A DNA stretch of 64,000 nt from Paracoccus indicus (lineage in GTDB: Bacteria > Pseudomonadota > Alphaproteobacteria > Rhodobacterales > Rhodobacteraceae). The position numbers and the translations under genes were made by a program. The first letter of the stretch is position 1, and each line of letters begins with the position of its first letter. The notes below the pieces were generated by a model. It had not been told where the DNA came from, ran no database searches, and was given only the letters and a program-made list of their open reading frames with translations. The stretch lies in the NCBI RefSeq assembly GCF_003056335.1, contig NZ_PYWA01000003.1, positions 1 to 64,000 of the forward strand, in the 5' to 3' direction. Positions 33,550 through 42,479 of this stretch are shown here, piece by piece.

Positions 33550-34488
33550 ATGAAAAAAGTTACGCTGCTGACCGGCACCGCCGCCATTCTTGCCGCACTG
33601 TCGGCCCCTGCCTTTGCCCAAAGCGAAATCGCCACCGGTGCAGATGCAACCGGCGTGTCGGCCATCGATGACCGCATCACCGACATCGAAGACAACGTCA
33701 CCGACAGCTTCGACCGCGCCGTCGACGCCGACCGTTTCGGTCCCGCAGACCGCCGCCAGGGCCTGTTCGGCACCATGTCGCTCAGCTACTCGGGCCGCAC
33801 CGGCAACAACGAGAACCAGGATCTGGCCGTCGCTGGCCGCGTGAACTACAATCAGGGCCAGTTCGCCCAGAGCGTCGGCCTGTCGATCGAATTCGGCGAA
33901 GACGAAAACGGCGACAAGGATCAGGAAGAAGCCAACGCGATCTACGACGCGCAGTACTACTTCAACGATCAGTTCTATGCCTTCGCCCTGGGTCGCATCA
34001 GCCAGAACGGTCTGGTCGACGGCGAGCGTGACAGCGATGCGCAGTCGGCTGATGACTTCGAAGCCGAATTCAGCGATCTGCGCCGCGACGCCTTCCTGGG
34101 CTTCGGTCCGGGTTACCGCGTTCTGAACACCCCCACCACCACCTGGCGCGTTCAGGCCGGTGTCGGCGTCCGCTACACGCAGACCGGTGCCCAGTATGCC
34201 GGCCGTGATTTCGACGGCAACACCGTCAGCGACAGCTCGGACACCGAGGTCGGCTACATCGCGTCCTCGCGTCTGTACCACCGCATCAACGAGAACGTCT
34301 TCATCACCAACGACACCGACTATCTGGGGTCGAGCGATGCCGACGACGTCATCACCAACGAGTTCGGCGTGAACTTCCGCCTGTCCGAGCAGCTGGCAAC
34401 CCGTGCAAGCTACACCACGGAATACCAGGAAAACCGCAAGATCCGCACCGACAACTCGCTCGGTCTGGCAGTGGTCTACGGCTTCTGA
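33550..34488 (+). CDS. DUF481 family outer-membrane protein (YdiY-like)
   Basis: This 312-residue protein has a Sec signal peptide (about residues 1-23, ending APAFA-Q), a short helical linker (about 35-65), and then a beta-rich domain. The domain has alternating polar and aromatic residues (GTMSLSYSGRTGNNENQDLAVAG, VGVRYTQTG, FRLSEQLATRASYTTEYQ) and a C-terminal F (VVYGF), as needed for BAM recognition. This fits the DUF481/YdiY beta-barrel family, sometimes called salt-induced outer-membrane proteins. Acidic composition of the loops is notable. It stands alone with a long leader and its own terminator, consistent with strong independent expression. Substrate or role is unknown. Confidence 0.87.
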   Translation: MKKVTLLTGTAAILAALSAPAFAQSEIATGADATGVSAIDDRITDIEDNVTDSFDRAVDADRFGPADRRQGLFGTMSLSYSGRTGNNENQDLAVAGRVNYNQGQFAQSVGLSIEFGEDENGDKDQEEANAIYDAQYYFNDQFYAFALGRISQNGLVDGERDSDAQSADDFEAEFSDLRRDAFLGFGPGYRVLNTPTTTWRVQAGVGVRYTQTGAQYAGRDFDGNTVSDSSDTEVGYIASSRLYHRINENVFITNDTDYLGSSDADDVITNEFGVNFRLSEQLATRASYTTEYQENRKIRTDNSLGLAVVYGF

Positions 34489-34512
34489 TCACCCGATCAG
34501 TCGTCTCTCTGT

Positions 34513-34545
34513 TGAAAGGGCGGTCCGCAAGGGCCGCCCTTTTTC
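34513..34545 (+). terminator. Intrinsic terminator after the DUF481 gene
   Basis: AGGGCGG(T)CC-GCAA-GG(G)CCGCCCT is a strong hairpin followed by TTTTTC. It lies between this gene and the convergent VOC gene. Confidence 0.88.
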
Positions 34546-34554
34546 GTTGTGCTG

Positions 34555-35052
34555 TCAGGAATAGGCGCCGGCGGAATAGGTCAGCTCGTAGCTGTGGCTG
34601 TAGATCTCGAAGACGATGCCGAAGGGGTCCTCGACATAGACCATGCGATAGGGCTTTTCGTCCGGGAAGTATTCGCGCACGGGCATCCGCTGCTTGCCAC
34701 CTGCCGCGACGATGCGGGCCAGCAGACCTTCCAGGTCGGGGTCCTGAATGGCGAAGTGGAAGGTGCCGTGGCGGCGGAAGGGCAGGTTGTCCTCGGGCGC
34801 CTCGTTGCCGTCGAATTCGAACAGTTCGAAACCGATGCGGTCTGCGGTCGCCAGATGGGCGATGCGCATGCGGTTCCAACCGGGTCCGAAGACGTCGGTG
34901 CACATCTGCCCGATGTCGCTGTCATCCTCGGTCACCTCGGTCGGCTCCATGATGGTATAAAAGCCCATCACCTCGGAATAGAATTTGACGGCGGCGTCCA
35001 GCTCGGGGACCGAAAGACCGATATGCGAAAAGCTGCGGGGTGTCGGGTTCAT
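34555..35052 (-). CDS. VOC family (glyoxalase/dioxygenase-fold) protein
   Basis: This 165-residue protein has two beta-alpha-beta-beta-beta modules: SHIGLSVPELDAAVKFYSEV at the N-terminus with a metal-ligand His, ELFEFDGNEAPEDN, HFAIQDPDLEGLL, and YVEDPFGIVFEIYSHSYE with a C-terminal Glu ligand. This is the vicinal-oxygen-chelate fold. The reaction (lyase, isomerase, dioxygenase) cannot be assigned. It is divergent from the LysR gene, whose product probably controls it through the site at 35111-35135. Cytoplasmic. Confidence 0.87.
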   Translation of the reverse strand: MNPTPRSFSHIGLSVPELDAAVKFYSEVMGFYTIMEPTEVTEDDSDIGQMCTDVFGPGWNRMRIAHLATADRIGFELFEFDGNEAPEDNLPFRRHGTFHFAIQDPDLEGLLARIVAAGGKQRMPVREYFPDEKPYRMVYVEDPFGIVFEIYSHSYELTYSAGAYS

Positions 35053-35110
35053 GGTGATATCCTTTCGTTCTGCTGACCCTCAGCTAGACATCGTCATCCC
35101 ATATGTGAAA

Positions 35111-35135
35111 TTATCATTCGGCATGGTTTTGATAA
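35111..35135. promoter_or_regulatory. Inverted repeat TTATCA-N13-TGATAA between VOC and lysR genes
   Basis: The six-base arms are perfect and the spacing is typical of a LysR-type recognition site. It sits in the divergent intergenic region, ending ten bases before the LysR start, where both genes could be controlled. Confidence 0.5.
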
Positions 35136-35144
35136 CGGATCGTC

Positions 35145-36071
35145 ATGATGCTGAATGCGGCTTGGCTGCGGACCTTTGCCGAACTGTGCCGGACGGGGCA
35201 TTTCACCAAGACGGCGCAGAACCTTGGGATGACGCAACCGGGCGTGTCGCAGCACCTGCGCAAGCTGGAGGCGCAGCTGGGCCATCCGCTGATCATCCGA
35301 CAGGGGAAAGGGTTTACCCTGACCGCCGCGGGCGAGGCCGTGCTGCAACTGGCGCAATCTCGGCGCGAGGAGGAGCGCCAGCTGATGCAGGCGCTGCAGA
35401 CCGACGACCCGCATCAGGGCGATGTGCGTATAGCTTGTTCAGGCAGCTTCGCGCTGCCGCTGATGCCCGCGCTGCTGCCGCTGATGCAGCAGGCACCGGG
35501 GTTGTCGATCAGGCTGGACGCGGCGCCTCAGGCCAGCGTGCTGCAAGGGTTGCACGAGGGACGGGTCGACCTGGGCGTTCTGGGTCACGACCCCGCCCAT
35601 CCGCGTCTTGACGCACGCCATCTGGGGCAGGAACAGCTGTGTCTTGTCATCCCCGCCGATCAGAACCCCAGACCAACCTTTCATGATCTGCAACAGGCGG
35701 GGTTCATCGCCCATCCCGACGGCTTCGGTTATGCCGATGAGCTGTTTGCCCTGAACTATCCGGATCGGTTCACGGGGGCCGAGGGGTTGCATCAGCGCGC
35801 CTTCGTCAACCAGATCGGCCAGATCCCGACGCCGGTGGTGCAGGGCATCGGCTATACGCTGCTACCGCGCAGCGGGTTCCAGACCCACCCGGACAGGGCC
35901 ATGCTGCGCATCGCCGATCTGCCCCACAAGCGTCATCACCAGCTGTGGCTTGTCAGCCGCAAGGATCGGCCCATGACCGCACGGGTCGAAGGCGTGGCGC
36001 GGTTGGTCGCGCAGGTGGCCGCCAGACTTGCTCTTTCCGAGGATGCCGGAATGGGCCATCAAGACGTCTGA
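35145..36071 (+). CDS. LysR family transcriptional regulator
   Basis: This 308-residue protein has the LysR winged HTH at the N-terminus (TFAELCRTGHFTKTAQNLGMTQPGVSQHLRKLEAQLG) and a periplasmic-binding-like effector domain from about residue 90 (DVRIACSGSFALPLMPALL … DLGVLGHDP). The ligand is not predictable. It is divergent from the VOC gene with 92 bases between, the usual arrangement for a LysR regulator and its target. Two adjacent ATGs (35145, 35148) are possible. The aldose-epimerase gene begins 24 bases after its stop, on the same strand, so they may be co-transcribed. Confidence 0.93.
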   Translation: MMLNAAWLRTFAELCRTGHFTKTAQNLGMTQPGVSQHLRKLEAQLGHPLIIRQGKGFTLTAAGEAVLQLAQSRREEERQLMQALQTDDPHQGDVRIACSGSFALPLMPALLPLMQQAPGLSIRLDAAPQASVLQGLHEGRVDLGVLGHDPAHPRLDARHLGQEQLCLVIPADQNPRPTFHDLQQAGFIAHPDGFGYADELFALNYPDRFTGAEGLHQRAFVNQIGQIPTPVVQGIGYTLLPRSGFQTHPDRAMLRIADLPHKRHHQLWLVSRKDRPMTARVEGVARLVAQVAARLALSEDAGMGHQDV

Positions 36072-36095
36072 ACGATGCGGTGGAAAGGAAAGCGC

Positions 36096-37076
36096 ATGCC
36101 CGATATCGAATTGCCCGACGGTCGCGTCGTTCAGGTGATCGCGCTGCGGAACGGTCCGATGCAGGCGCAGGTCCTGACCCTCGGGGGCATCGTGCAGGAC
36201 CTGCGTCATGACAAGGTCGCGCATCCGCTGGTGCTGGGCTGTGCGAATGTCGCGGATTACCTGCAGGGCGGGCTCTATGTCGGCGCCTTGGTGGGGCGCT
36301 GCGCCAATCGCATCGCGCAGGGGCGCGCGGTGGTGGATGGCAGGCATTGCCATCTGGACAGGAACTTTCGCGGGCGTCACTGCCTGCATGGCGGGCGCGA
36401 CGGTTCGGCGGTGCAGATCTGGCAGGCAAGCGATGTGCAACCCGATCAGGTCTGCCTGTCGCTGACCCTGCCGGACGGACATATGGGCTTTCCCGGCAGG
36501 ATCACCATGAATGCCGTGATCGCCCTGCGTCCCGATGCGCTTCATATCGGCATCACCGCCACGACCGACGCGCCCACGCCCTGCAACATCGTCCATCACG
36601 GTTACTTCAACCTCGATGGCAGCGATGACATCGACCGTCACCGCCTGCAGGTTCCCGCGGCATCCTATCTGCCGGTGGATGCAAATCTTATCCCCTTGGG
36701 CGCGCCGCAGCCTGTCGCGGGGACCGAGTTCGATTTCCGGCAGCCGCGCCGGTTGGCGGGCGTCAGCATCGACCACAACTTCTGCCCTCCGGACGGCGGG
36801 GGGATGCGTTGCGTGGCGACCTTGCAGGGGGCCAGCGGCGTGAGGATGGATGTGCACAGCGATGCACCCGGGTTGCAGGTCTATGACGGCGCCCATTTCG
36901 ACGGGCTCGCGGGGCTCGCGGGGCTGGAGGGGCGTGTCCATGGGCCGCGTGCCGGTTTGGCGCTGGAAACGCAGGCCTGGCCCGATGCGATCGGTCGCGC
37001 AGGCTATCCCGATGTCATCCTGCGACCGGGGCAGACCTATCGCCGTGCCACCGACTATCGCTTCACGATCCCCTGA
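36096..37076 (+). CDS. Aldose 1-epimerase (mutarotase)
   Basis: This 326-residue protein matches the galactose mutarotase family. YVGALVGRCANRIAQGR lies near the N-terminus, NFRGRHCLHGG follows, the catalytic His is in NIVHHGYFNLDG, DHNFCPPDGGG aligns with the substrate loop, and the catalytic Glu is in LALETQAWPDAI. It interconverts alpha and beta anomers of a free sugar. The ATG at 36096 has GGAAAGGAAA upstream, so the earlier in-frame ATG (36075) is not used. A small tandem repeat encodes GLAGLAGLEG. It lies beside the hexuronate locus and may serve sugars released there, but could equally belong with the LysR gene. Confidence 0.9.
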   Translation: MPDIELPDGRVVQVIALRNGPMQAQVLTLGGIVQDLRHDKVAHPLVLGCANVADYLQGGLYVGALVGRCANRIAQGRAVVDGRHCHLDRNFRGRHCLHGGRDGSAVQIWQASDVQPDQVCLSLTLPDGHMGFPGRITMNAVIALRPDALHIGITATTDAPTPCNIVHHGYFNLDGSDDIDRHRLQVPAASYLPVDANLIPLGAPQPVAGTEFDFRQPRRLAGVSIDHNFCPPDGGGMRCVATLQGASGVRMDVHSDAPGLQVYDGAHFDGLAGLAGLEGRVHGPRAGLALETQAWPDAIGRAGYPDVILRPGQTYRRATDYRFTIP

Positions 37077-37082
37077 AGGGGG

Positions 37083-37778
37083 TCATCCAAAGACCTCGGG
37101 GCGGTCGATGCGCAGGCGTGCCAGGATGTCGCTGATATGGCCAAGGTGCCCCCGCATGGCCGCCGCCGCGGCATCGGGGTCGCGGTCCTGCAGGGCCGCG
37201 ATGATGGTGCGATGTTCGCTGAAGGCGAATTCGGCCCCGAACGTCAGGCTCAGATAGCGTACGCGGTCCATGTGGCCCTTGTTGTCCCGCACCAGCGCCC
37301 AGACAAACTCCAGCCCCGCCGCCTTGCAGATGTCGTGGTGGAACTGATCGTCCAGGGCATGGAACTCGGCGAAGCTGTCGGTCTTGATCGCGGCCTCCTG
37401 CCTGTCCAGCAGCGCGTTCAGATCCGAAAGATGCGCCGGCGTCAAGGTGGTCGCGGCATGGCGGATGGTCTGTTCCTCAAGAGCGCTGCGGATGAAATAG
37501 GCCTGCAGCACGGCTTCTTGCGAAATCGGCACGACGGTGGTGGCGCGCTGAGGGCGGATCTGGATGAAGCCCAGCTGCGAGAGGCGATAGAAGGCATCGC
37601 GCACCGGCTGCCGCGAGACGTTCATCTGCGCGGCCACCTCTGATTCGGACAGCTTGGTGCCGGGGGGCAGGGTCAGGTTCACCACGCGGTCATAGAGCAC
37701 GTCGAAAATCTGATCGGTCACCGTGCGGGGCCGCAGTTCATCCATGCTTGGCAAGGCCTTGAGGCTTGAAGGGGACAT
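37083..37778 (-). CDS. GntR family transcriptional regulator (FadR/FCD subfamily)
   Basis: This 231-residue protein has an N-terminal winged HTH (VTDQIFDVLYDRVVNLTLPPGTKLSESEVAAQMNVSRQPVRDAFYRL) and a C-terminal FCD domain, whose His residues (FHALDDQFHHDIC … SEHRTI) bind metal and ligand. Regulators of this type commonly respond to hexuronates or their catabolites. It is divergent from uxaC; the 80-base gap holds a palindrome (37806-37821). The ATG at 37778 follows AGGAG. I infer it controls the rightward uronate operon, by repression relieved by a uronate. Confidence 0.92.
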   Translation of the reverse strand: MSPSSLKALPSMDELRPRTVTDQIFDVLYDRVVNLTLPPGTKLSESEVAAQMNVSRQPVRDAFYRLSQLGFIQIRPQRATTVVPISQEAVLQAYFIRSALEEQTIRHAATTLTPAHLSDLNALLDRQEAAIKTDSFAEFHALDDQFHHDICKAAGLEFVWALVRDNKGHMDRVRYLSLTFGAEFAFSEHRTIIAALQDRDPDAAAAAMRGHLGHISDILARLRIDRPEVFG

Positions 37779-37805
37779 ATGCGGCTCCTGTTGACGCAAT
37801 TTGTA

Positions 37806-37821
37806 AACTAGCATATTAGTT
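37806..37821. promoter_or_regulatory. Palindrome AACTA-N6-TAGTT, candidate GntR operator
   Basis: The perfect five-base arms flank GCATAT in the gntR-uxaC gap; the site lies 28 bases upstream of the gntR start codon and about 40 upstream of the uxaC GTG start. Placement fits autoregulation plus control of uxaC. Confidence 0.5.
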
Positions 37822-37858
37822 GACCACAGCCAAGACAAGCAGGGCAGGGGATCAACTG

Positions 37859-39265
37859 GTGGCGCTTTTGCACGAAGACAGGCTTTTTCCAACGGAAACA
37901 GGTGTTCGCGACCTTGCGCGCGACCTTTACGCGACCGTGCGGACACTGCCGATCCTGTCCCCGCACGGCCATACCGATCCGCGCTGGTTCGCCGAGGATC
38001 AGCCCTTTCCCGACCCCGCGCAGCTGTTCGTCACGCCCGACCATTACGTCTTCCGGATGCTGTGTTCGCAAGGCGTGCCGCTGACCGACCTGGGCGTGCC
38101 GCGTGTGGATGGCGGGTCGACCGAGGCCGACGGGCGCCGCATCTGGCAGCGGTTCGCAGAAAATTATTACCTGCTGCGCGGAACGCCGTCGCGTCTGTGG
38201 CTGGACCATGCGTTCCAGGACGTCTTCGGCATCGACCGGCGCCTGTCTGCCGAAACCGCCGACTGGTATTACGATCATATCGCGGAATGTCTGGCCAAGC
38301 CCGAATTCCGCCCCCGCGCCCTGTTCCAGCGGTTCAACATCGAGGCCATTGCCACGACCGAGGCTGCCACCGACGACCTGCGCTGGCACGCGATGATCCG
38401 CGACAGCGGCTGGCAGGGACGGGTCATCACCGCCTATCGTCCCGATGGCGTCATCGACCCCGAGATGGCGGGTTTCGCCGACAACGTCGCCCTGATGGGC
38501 CAGCAGACTGGCTTCGACACGACGACCTGGGCGGGCTATCTGGACGCCCATCGGGCGCGGCGGGCGTTCTTCATCGAACATGGCGCAACCTCCAGCGATC
38601 ACGGCCACGCCAGCGCCCGGACCGAGGATCTGCCTCAGGCCGATGCGGCGGCGCTGTTCGACAAGGCCTTGCGCGGCATCTGCACCGCGGAAGAAGCCGA
38701 CGCCTTCCGCGGCCACATGCTGACCGAAATGGCCCGCATGAGCCTTGAGGACGGGTTGGTCATGCAGATCCACCCCGGATCGCGCCGGAACCATTCCGAT
38801 CAGGTCATGGCCATGTTCGGCCGCGACAAGGGTTTCGACATTCCCGGGCGCACCGATTACGTGACCGCGATGCGCCCGCTGCTGAACGCGGTGGGCATGG
38901 ACCCGCGCCTGACGGTGATCCTGTTCACGCTGGACGAGACCGCCTATGCGCGCGAACTGGCCCCCTTGGCCGGCGTCTGGCCCTGCCTGCGGCTTGGTCC
39001 CGCATGGTGGTTCCACGACAGCGCCGAAGGCATGCGCCGCTTCCGCGAGATGACGACGGAAACGGCGGGCTTCTACAACACGGTCGGGTTCAACGACGAC
39101 ACCCGCGCCTTCTGTTCGATCCCCGCGCGCCACGACGTCGCGCGCCGGGTGGATTGTTCCTATCTGGCCACGCTGGTCGCCACGGGTCGTCTTGCGGAAG
39201 ACGAGGCCCCCGAGGTGGCGCGTGACCTGACCTACGGCCTGGCGAAACGGGCCTACAAACTCTGA
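37859..39265 (+). CDS. uxaC: Glucuronate (uronate) isomerase
   Basis: This 468-residue amidohydrolase-fold isomerase converts D-glucuronate to fructuronate and D-galacturonate to tagaturonate, the entry step of the pathway. It shows the metal-site HGHTDPRWF near the N-terminus, [18 protein letters not shown], and [23 protein letters not shown]. Length (about 470) is normal. I chose GTG 37859, which follows AGGGGA and gives the family N-terminus [15 protein letters not shown] at 37820 would lie inside the operator. First gene of the rightward uronate operon. Confidence 0.95.
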   Translation: MALLHEDRLFPTETGVRDLARDLYATVRTLPILSPHGHTDPRWFAEDQPFPDPAQLFVTPDHYVFRMLCSQGVPLTDLGVPRVDGGSTEADGRRIWQRFAENYYLLRGTPSRLWLDHAFQDVFGIDRRLSAETADWYYDHIAECLAKPEFRPRALFQRFNIEAIATTEAATDDLRWHAMIRDSGWQGRVITAYRPDGVIDPEMAGFADNVALMGQQTGFDTTTWAGYLDAHRARRAFFIEHGATSSDHGHASARTEDLPQADAAALFDKALRGICTAEEADAFRGHMLTEMARMSLEDGLVMQIHPGSRRNHSDQVMAMFGRDKGFDIPGRTDYVTAMRPLLNAVGMDPRLTVILFTLDETAYARELAPLAGVWPCLRLGPAWWFHDSAEGMRRFREMTTETAGFYNTVGFNDDTRAFCSIPARHDVARRVDCSYLATLVATGRLAEDEAPEVARDLTYGLAKRAYKL

Positions 39266-39287
39266 ACTGCTTATTTGGGAGGATAAG

Positions 39288-40259
39288 ATGAAGTTCCTGA
39301 TGACGACGATTGCCGGGCTGATGTGCTCGGCCAGCCTTGCGGGCGCGTGCGAGATCACGCTGCGGTCCTCGGACACGCATCCCGACGGGTATCCCACGGT
39401 CGAGGGCGTCAAGGCCATGGCCACCGAGGTCAAGGAAAAGACCGATGGCCGCATCTGCATCGAGGTTTTCCCCTCGTCCCAGCTGGGCGAGGAAAAGGAC
39501 ACCATCGAGCAGACCCAGTTCGGCGTCATCGACATGGTCCGCGCCAGCTTCGGGTCGTTCAACGACATCGTGCCGGTCACGCAGCTGATGTCGCTGCCCT
39601 ATCTGTTCCGGTCGGTCGATCACATGCACGCGGTCATGGACGGCCCCATCGGCGAGGAGATCGGCGCGGGCTTCGAGGAGAACGACCTGATCGCGCTGGC
39701 CTATTACGACGGCGGTTCGCGCAGCTTCTACAACTCGCAAAAGCCCATCACCTCGATCGAGGATCTGGCGGGCATGAAGTTCCGCGTGATGCAGAACGAT
39801 GTCTTCGTGGACATGATGTCGGCGCTTGGTGCCAATGCCACGCCGATGCCTTACGGCGAGGTCTATTCCTCGATCCAGACCGGCGTCATCGACGGGGCGG
39901 AAAACAACTTCCCCAGCTATGACAGCTCGGGCCATGCCGAGGTCGCCAAGTACTTCACGCTGGACGAACACCTGATGGTGCCCGAACTGGTCGCCATGTC
40001 GAAGGCCAGCTGGGACAAGCTGACCCCCGAGGATCAGCAGATCATCCGCGAGGCCGCCCGCAATTCGGCGCAGGTCCAGCGCGAGCTCTGGGCCGAACAG
40101 GAAAAGGCCTCGCAGGAAAAGGTCGAGGCCGCCGGCGCCGAGATCATCACCGAGATCGACAAGACCCCGTTCATCGAGGCCATGGCCCCGGTCTATGAGA
40201 AATACGTCACCACCCCGGACGCGCAGGACCTGGTCAAGCGCATCCAGGACACGCAGTGA
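39288..40259 (+). CDS. TRAP transporter substrate-binding protein (DctP family)
   Basis: This 323-residue periplasmic protein has a Sec signal peptide (about 1-20, ending SLAGA). The DctP fold follows: [47 protein letters not shown], then [45 protein letters not shown] with the conserved ligand-binding Arg. It captures the substrate for the DctQM permease next to it. Location between uxaC and the permease implies a hexuronate or oligouronate ligand (inference). A perfect hairpin follows the stop codon and may keep its transcript more abundant than that of the permease. Confidence 0.93.
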   Translation: MKFLMTTIAGLMCSASLAGACEITLRSSDTHPDGYPTVEGVKAMATEVKEKTDGRICIEVFPSSQLGEEKDTIEQTQFGVIDMVRASFGSFNDIVPVTQLMSLPYLFRSVDHMHAVMDGPIGEEIGAGFEENDLIALAYYDGGSRSFYNSQKPITSIEDLAGMKFRVMQNDVFVDMMSALGANATPMPYGEVYSSIQTGVIDGAENNFPSYDSSGHAEVAKYFTLDEHLMVPELVAMSKASWDKLTPEDQQIIREAARNSAQVQRELWAEQEKASQEKVEAAGAEIITEIDKTPFIEAMAPVYEKYVTTPDAQDLVKRIQDTQ

Positions 40260-40264
40260 CATCA

Positions 40265-40291
40265 GGCCGCCCGCGCGATCCGCGGGCGGCC
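40265..40291 (+). promoter_or_regulatory. Perfect 11-bp intercistronic hairpin between dctP and dctQ
   Basis: GGCCGCCCGCG-CGATC-CGCGGGCGGCC is an exact inverted repeat with a five-base loop, six bases after the dctP stop. A weak CTTT follows rather than a long T run, so it may act as a partial terminator or an mRNA 3'-end stabiliser. Either would allow excess binding protein over permease. Confidence 0.7.
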
Positions 40292-40317
40292 CTTTCGAAC
40301 CTTGAAGGGAACGCGCC

Positions 40318-40905
40318 ATGCGCGATGGATTGATCCGGCTTGCCCGGATGACGGGGGCTGTCGCCACCGCGGGCCTGTGGCTGGCAGGCATCGGGCTGGT
40401 GCTGATGACCGCCTTCGTCTTTGCCCAGGTGGTCTTTCGCTACGTGATCGGCAGCAGCCTGTTCTGGGCCGAACCCGCCAGCGTCATGCTGATGGGCTGG
40501 TTCATCTTTCTGGGCGCCGCCGTGGGCGTCAAGGAAGGCTATCACCTGTCCTTCGACGTGGGGCTGATGCTGGTCCCGGCCAGCTGGCGCCCGTGGTTCC
40601 ACAGCCTGTCCGATCTGGTCGTCACGGCCTTCGGCTTTGGGATGGCCTTCTATGGCTGGCAGTTGGCCGAACGGGTCGCCTCGGGCGTGGTGCCGGGTCT
40701 GGGGATTTCCCGCCTGTGGGACTTTGCGCCTCTGGTGGGCGGCGGCGTCCTGCTGATGCTGTTTTCGATCGAGCGCATCCTGCGCCGCGCCGCCGGCCTG
40801 AAGACCGCCCGCTTTGGTGAAATGGATGACGCCGCCGACGGCCAGTTGGACGGAGTGGCCGAAGGCCCCGCCGCGCTGGACGTCCTGAAATCCGGCAAGG
40901 AATGA
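40318..40905 (+). CDS. TRAP transporter small permease (DctQ family)
   Basis: This 195-residue inner-membrane protein has four transmembrane spans (about 20-42, 55-75, 95-115, 135-155), with the DctQ motif VVFRYVIGSSLFWAEPASVMLMGWFIFLGAAVGVKEGYH. It pairs with the large subunit DctM to form the sodium- or proton-coupled permease. It is followed four bases later by dctM. A soluble acidic C-terminal tail of about 35 residues is somewhat longer than usual. Confidence 0.92.
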   Translation: MRDGLIRLARMTGAVATAGLWLAGIGLVLMTAFVFAQVVFRYVIGSSLFWAEPASVMLMGWFIFLGAAVGVKEGYHLSFDVGLMLVPASWRPWFHSLSDLVVTAFGFGMAFYGWQLAERVASGVVPGLGISRLWDFAPLVGGGVLLMLFSIERILRRAAGLKTARFGEMDDAADGQLDGVAEGPAALDVLKSGKE

Positions 40906-40909
40906 CGCG

Positions 40910-42190
40910 ATGGAACTTTGGATACTCTTCGGCAGCTTCACCGCGCTTCTGCTGATCGGCACGCCGGTGGCGTTTTGCCTGGGCGCGGCCAGCTTTGCGA
41001 CCATCCTCTATCTGGGGCTGCCGCCGGTGGTGGTCTTCCAGCGGCTGAACAGCGGCATTTCCGTCTTTGCGCTGATGGCCATTCCCTTCTTCATCTTCGC
41101 GGGCGACCTGATGGTGCGCGGCGATATCGCGCGGCGGCTGGTGGCCCTTGCGGGGGCGATGGTGGGGCACATGCGCGGGGGCCTGGGACAGGTCAACATC
41201 ATGGCCAGCCTGATGTTCGGCGGGGTCAGCGGATCTGCTGCGGCCGACGCCAGCGCGGTCGGCGGGCTGATGGTCCCCCAGATGAAGGAACGCGGCTATG
41301 ACGTCGATTATGCCGTCAACATCACGGTCGTTAGTTCCATCATCGCGCTGATGATTCCGCCCAGCCACAACATGATCATCTATTCCATCGCCGCGGGCGG
41401 GCGCCTGTCGATTGCGGACCTGTTCACGGCGGGGATTCTGCCGGGGATGCTGCTGGCGCTGATGCTGATGGCGGCCGCCTGGTATGTCGCGCGTAAGAAG
41501 GGCTATCCTACCGAGGCCTTCCCCGGTCTGCGCATGCTGGGCACGCTGTTCGTTTCGGCCCTGCCGGGGCTGATCCTGATCGCCATCATCTTCGGCGGCG
41601 TCCGGTCGGGGGTCTTCACGGCATCCGAATCCTCGAACATCGCGGTGGTCTATGCCCTGCTGATCACGGCGCTGGTCTATCGCAGCCTGCCATGGTCCGA
41701 ATTCGTCGAGGCGACCAAGGGCGCCGTGCGCACCACCGCCATGGTCCTGCTGGTCATCGGCTGCGCGGCCTGTTTCGGTTGGTTGCTGGCCTATCTGCGT
41801 GTCCCCACGCAACTGGTCGCGCTGTTGGAAAGCGTCTCGGACAATCCGCTGGTGATCCTGCTGTTGATGAACGTGATCCTGCTGATCCTTGGCACCTTCA
41901 TGGACATGTCGCCGTTGATCGTGATCACCACGCCGATCTTTTTGCCGGTGGCGCAAGCCTTCGGGGTCGATCCGGTGCATTTCGGGGTCATCCTGATCCT
42001 GAACTTGGGCATCGGGCTTTGCACGCCACCCGTGGGGGCGGTGCTGTTTGTCGGCTGCGCGGTCGGACGCATCAGCATCTGGCAGGCGATGCGCACCATT
42101 TGGCCCTTCTATGGCGCGGCGTTCCTGACTCTGATGCTGGTCACCTATGTCCCCGCCCTGTCCCTCTGGCTGCCTTCGGTGTTCAAATGA
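40910..42190 (+). CDS. TRAP transporter large permease (DctM family)
   Basis: This 426-residue protein has about 12 hydrophobic segments and DctM signatures: GTPVAFCLGAASF, FAGDLMVRGDIARRLV, FGGVSGSAAADASAVGGLMVPQMKERGYD, MIPPSHNMIIYSIAAGG, and NLGIGLCTPPVGAVLFVGCAVG. It is the transport-active subunit of the TRAP system. The stop codon shares ATGA with kdgF. Uronate specificity is from neighbours, not from the permease sequence itself. Confidence 0.94.
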   Translation: MELWILFGSFTALLLIGTPVAFCLGAASFATILYLGLPPVVVFQRLNSGISVFALMAIPFFIFAGDLMVRGDIARRLVALAGAMVGHMRGGLGQVNIMASLMFGGVSGSAAADASAVGGLMVPQMKERGYDVDYAVNITVVSSIIALMIPPSHNMIIYSIAAGGRLSIADLFTAGILPGMLLALMLMAAAWYVARKKGYPTEAFPGLRMLGTLFVSALPGLILIAIIFGGVRSGVFTASESSNIAVVYALLITALVYRSLPWSEFVEATKGAVRTTAMVLLVIGCAACFGWLLAYLRVPTQLVALLESVSDNPLVILLLMNVILLILGTFMDMSPLIVITTPIFLPVAQAFGVDPVHFGVILILNLGIGLCTPPVGAVLFVGCAVGRISIWQAMRTIWPFYGAAFLTLMLVTYVPALSLWLPSVFK

Positions 42191-42468
42191 GCGATCCCAT
42201 CCGCACCGTTCTTGCCCATTCGCCCGAACTGATGGTCGTCCGCTTTGCCTTTGCGGCGGGCGACCGGGGCGCGCTGCACAGCCATCCGCATGTGCAATCC
42301 ACCTATGTCCAATCGGGGCGCTATCGCTTCACCCAGGACGGCCGCGACTTCGAGGTCGGGCCGGGCGATGCCTTCGTGATCCCATCGGGCGCCGAACACG
42401 GCTGCCTGTGTCTTGAGGCGGGCGAGCTGATCGACAGCTTCACCCCCCGCCGCGACGATTTTCTGTGA
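42187..42468 (+). CDS. kdgF: KdgF-like cupin protein (unsaturated uronate linearisation)
   Basis: This 93-residue single cupin domain has metal-site motifs LHSHPHVQSTYVQSGRYRF and FVIPSGAEHGC, as in KdgF. KdgF promotes conversion of 4,5-unsaturated monouronates, products of pectate or alginate lyases, to the linear ketone that KduI uses. Gene order kdgF-kduI-kduD strongly supports that role over the many other single-cupin functions. It overlaps dctM by four bases; kduI starts 11 bases after its stop. Confidence 0.82.
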   Translation: MSDPIRTVLAHSPELMVVRFAFAAGDRGALHSHPHVQSTYVQSGRYRFTQDGRDFEVGPGDAFVIPSGAEHGCLCLEAGELIDSFTPRRDDFL

Positions 42469-42479
42469 AAGGACCTTCC

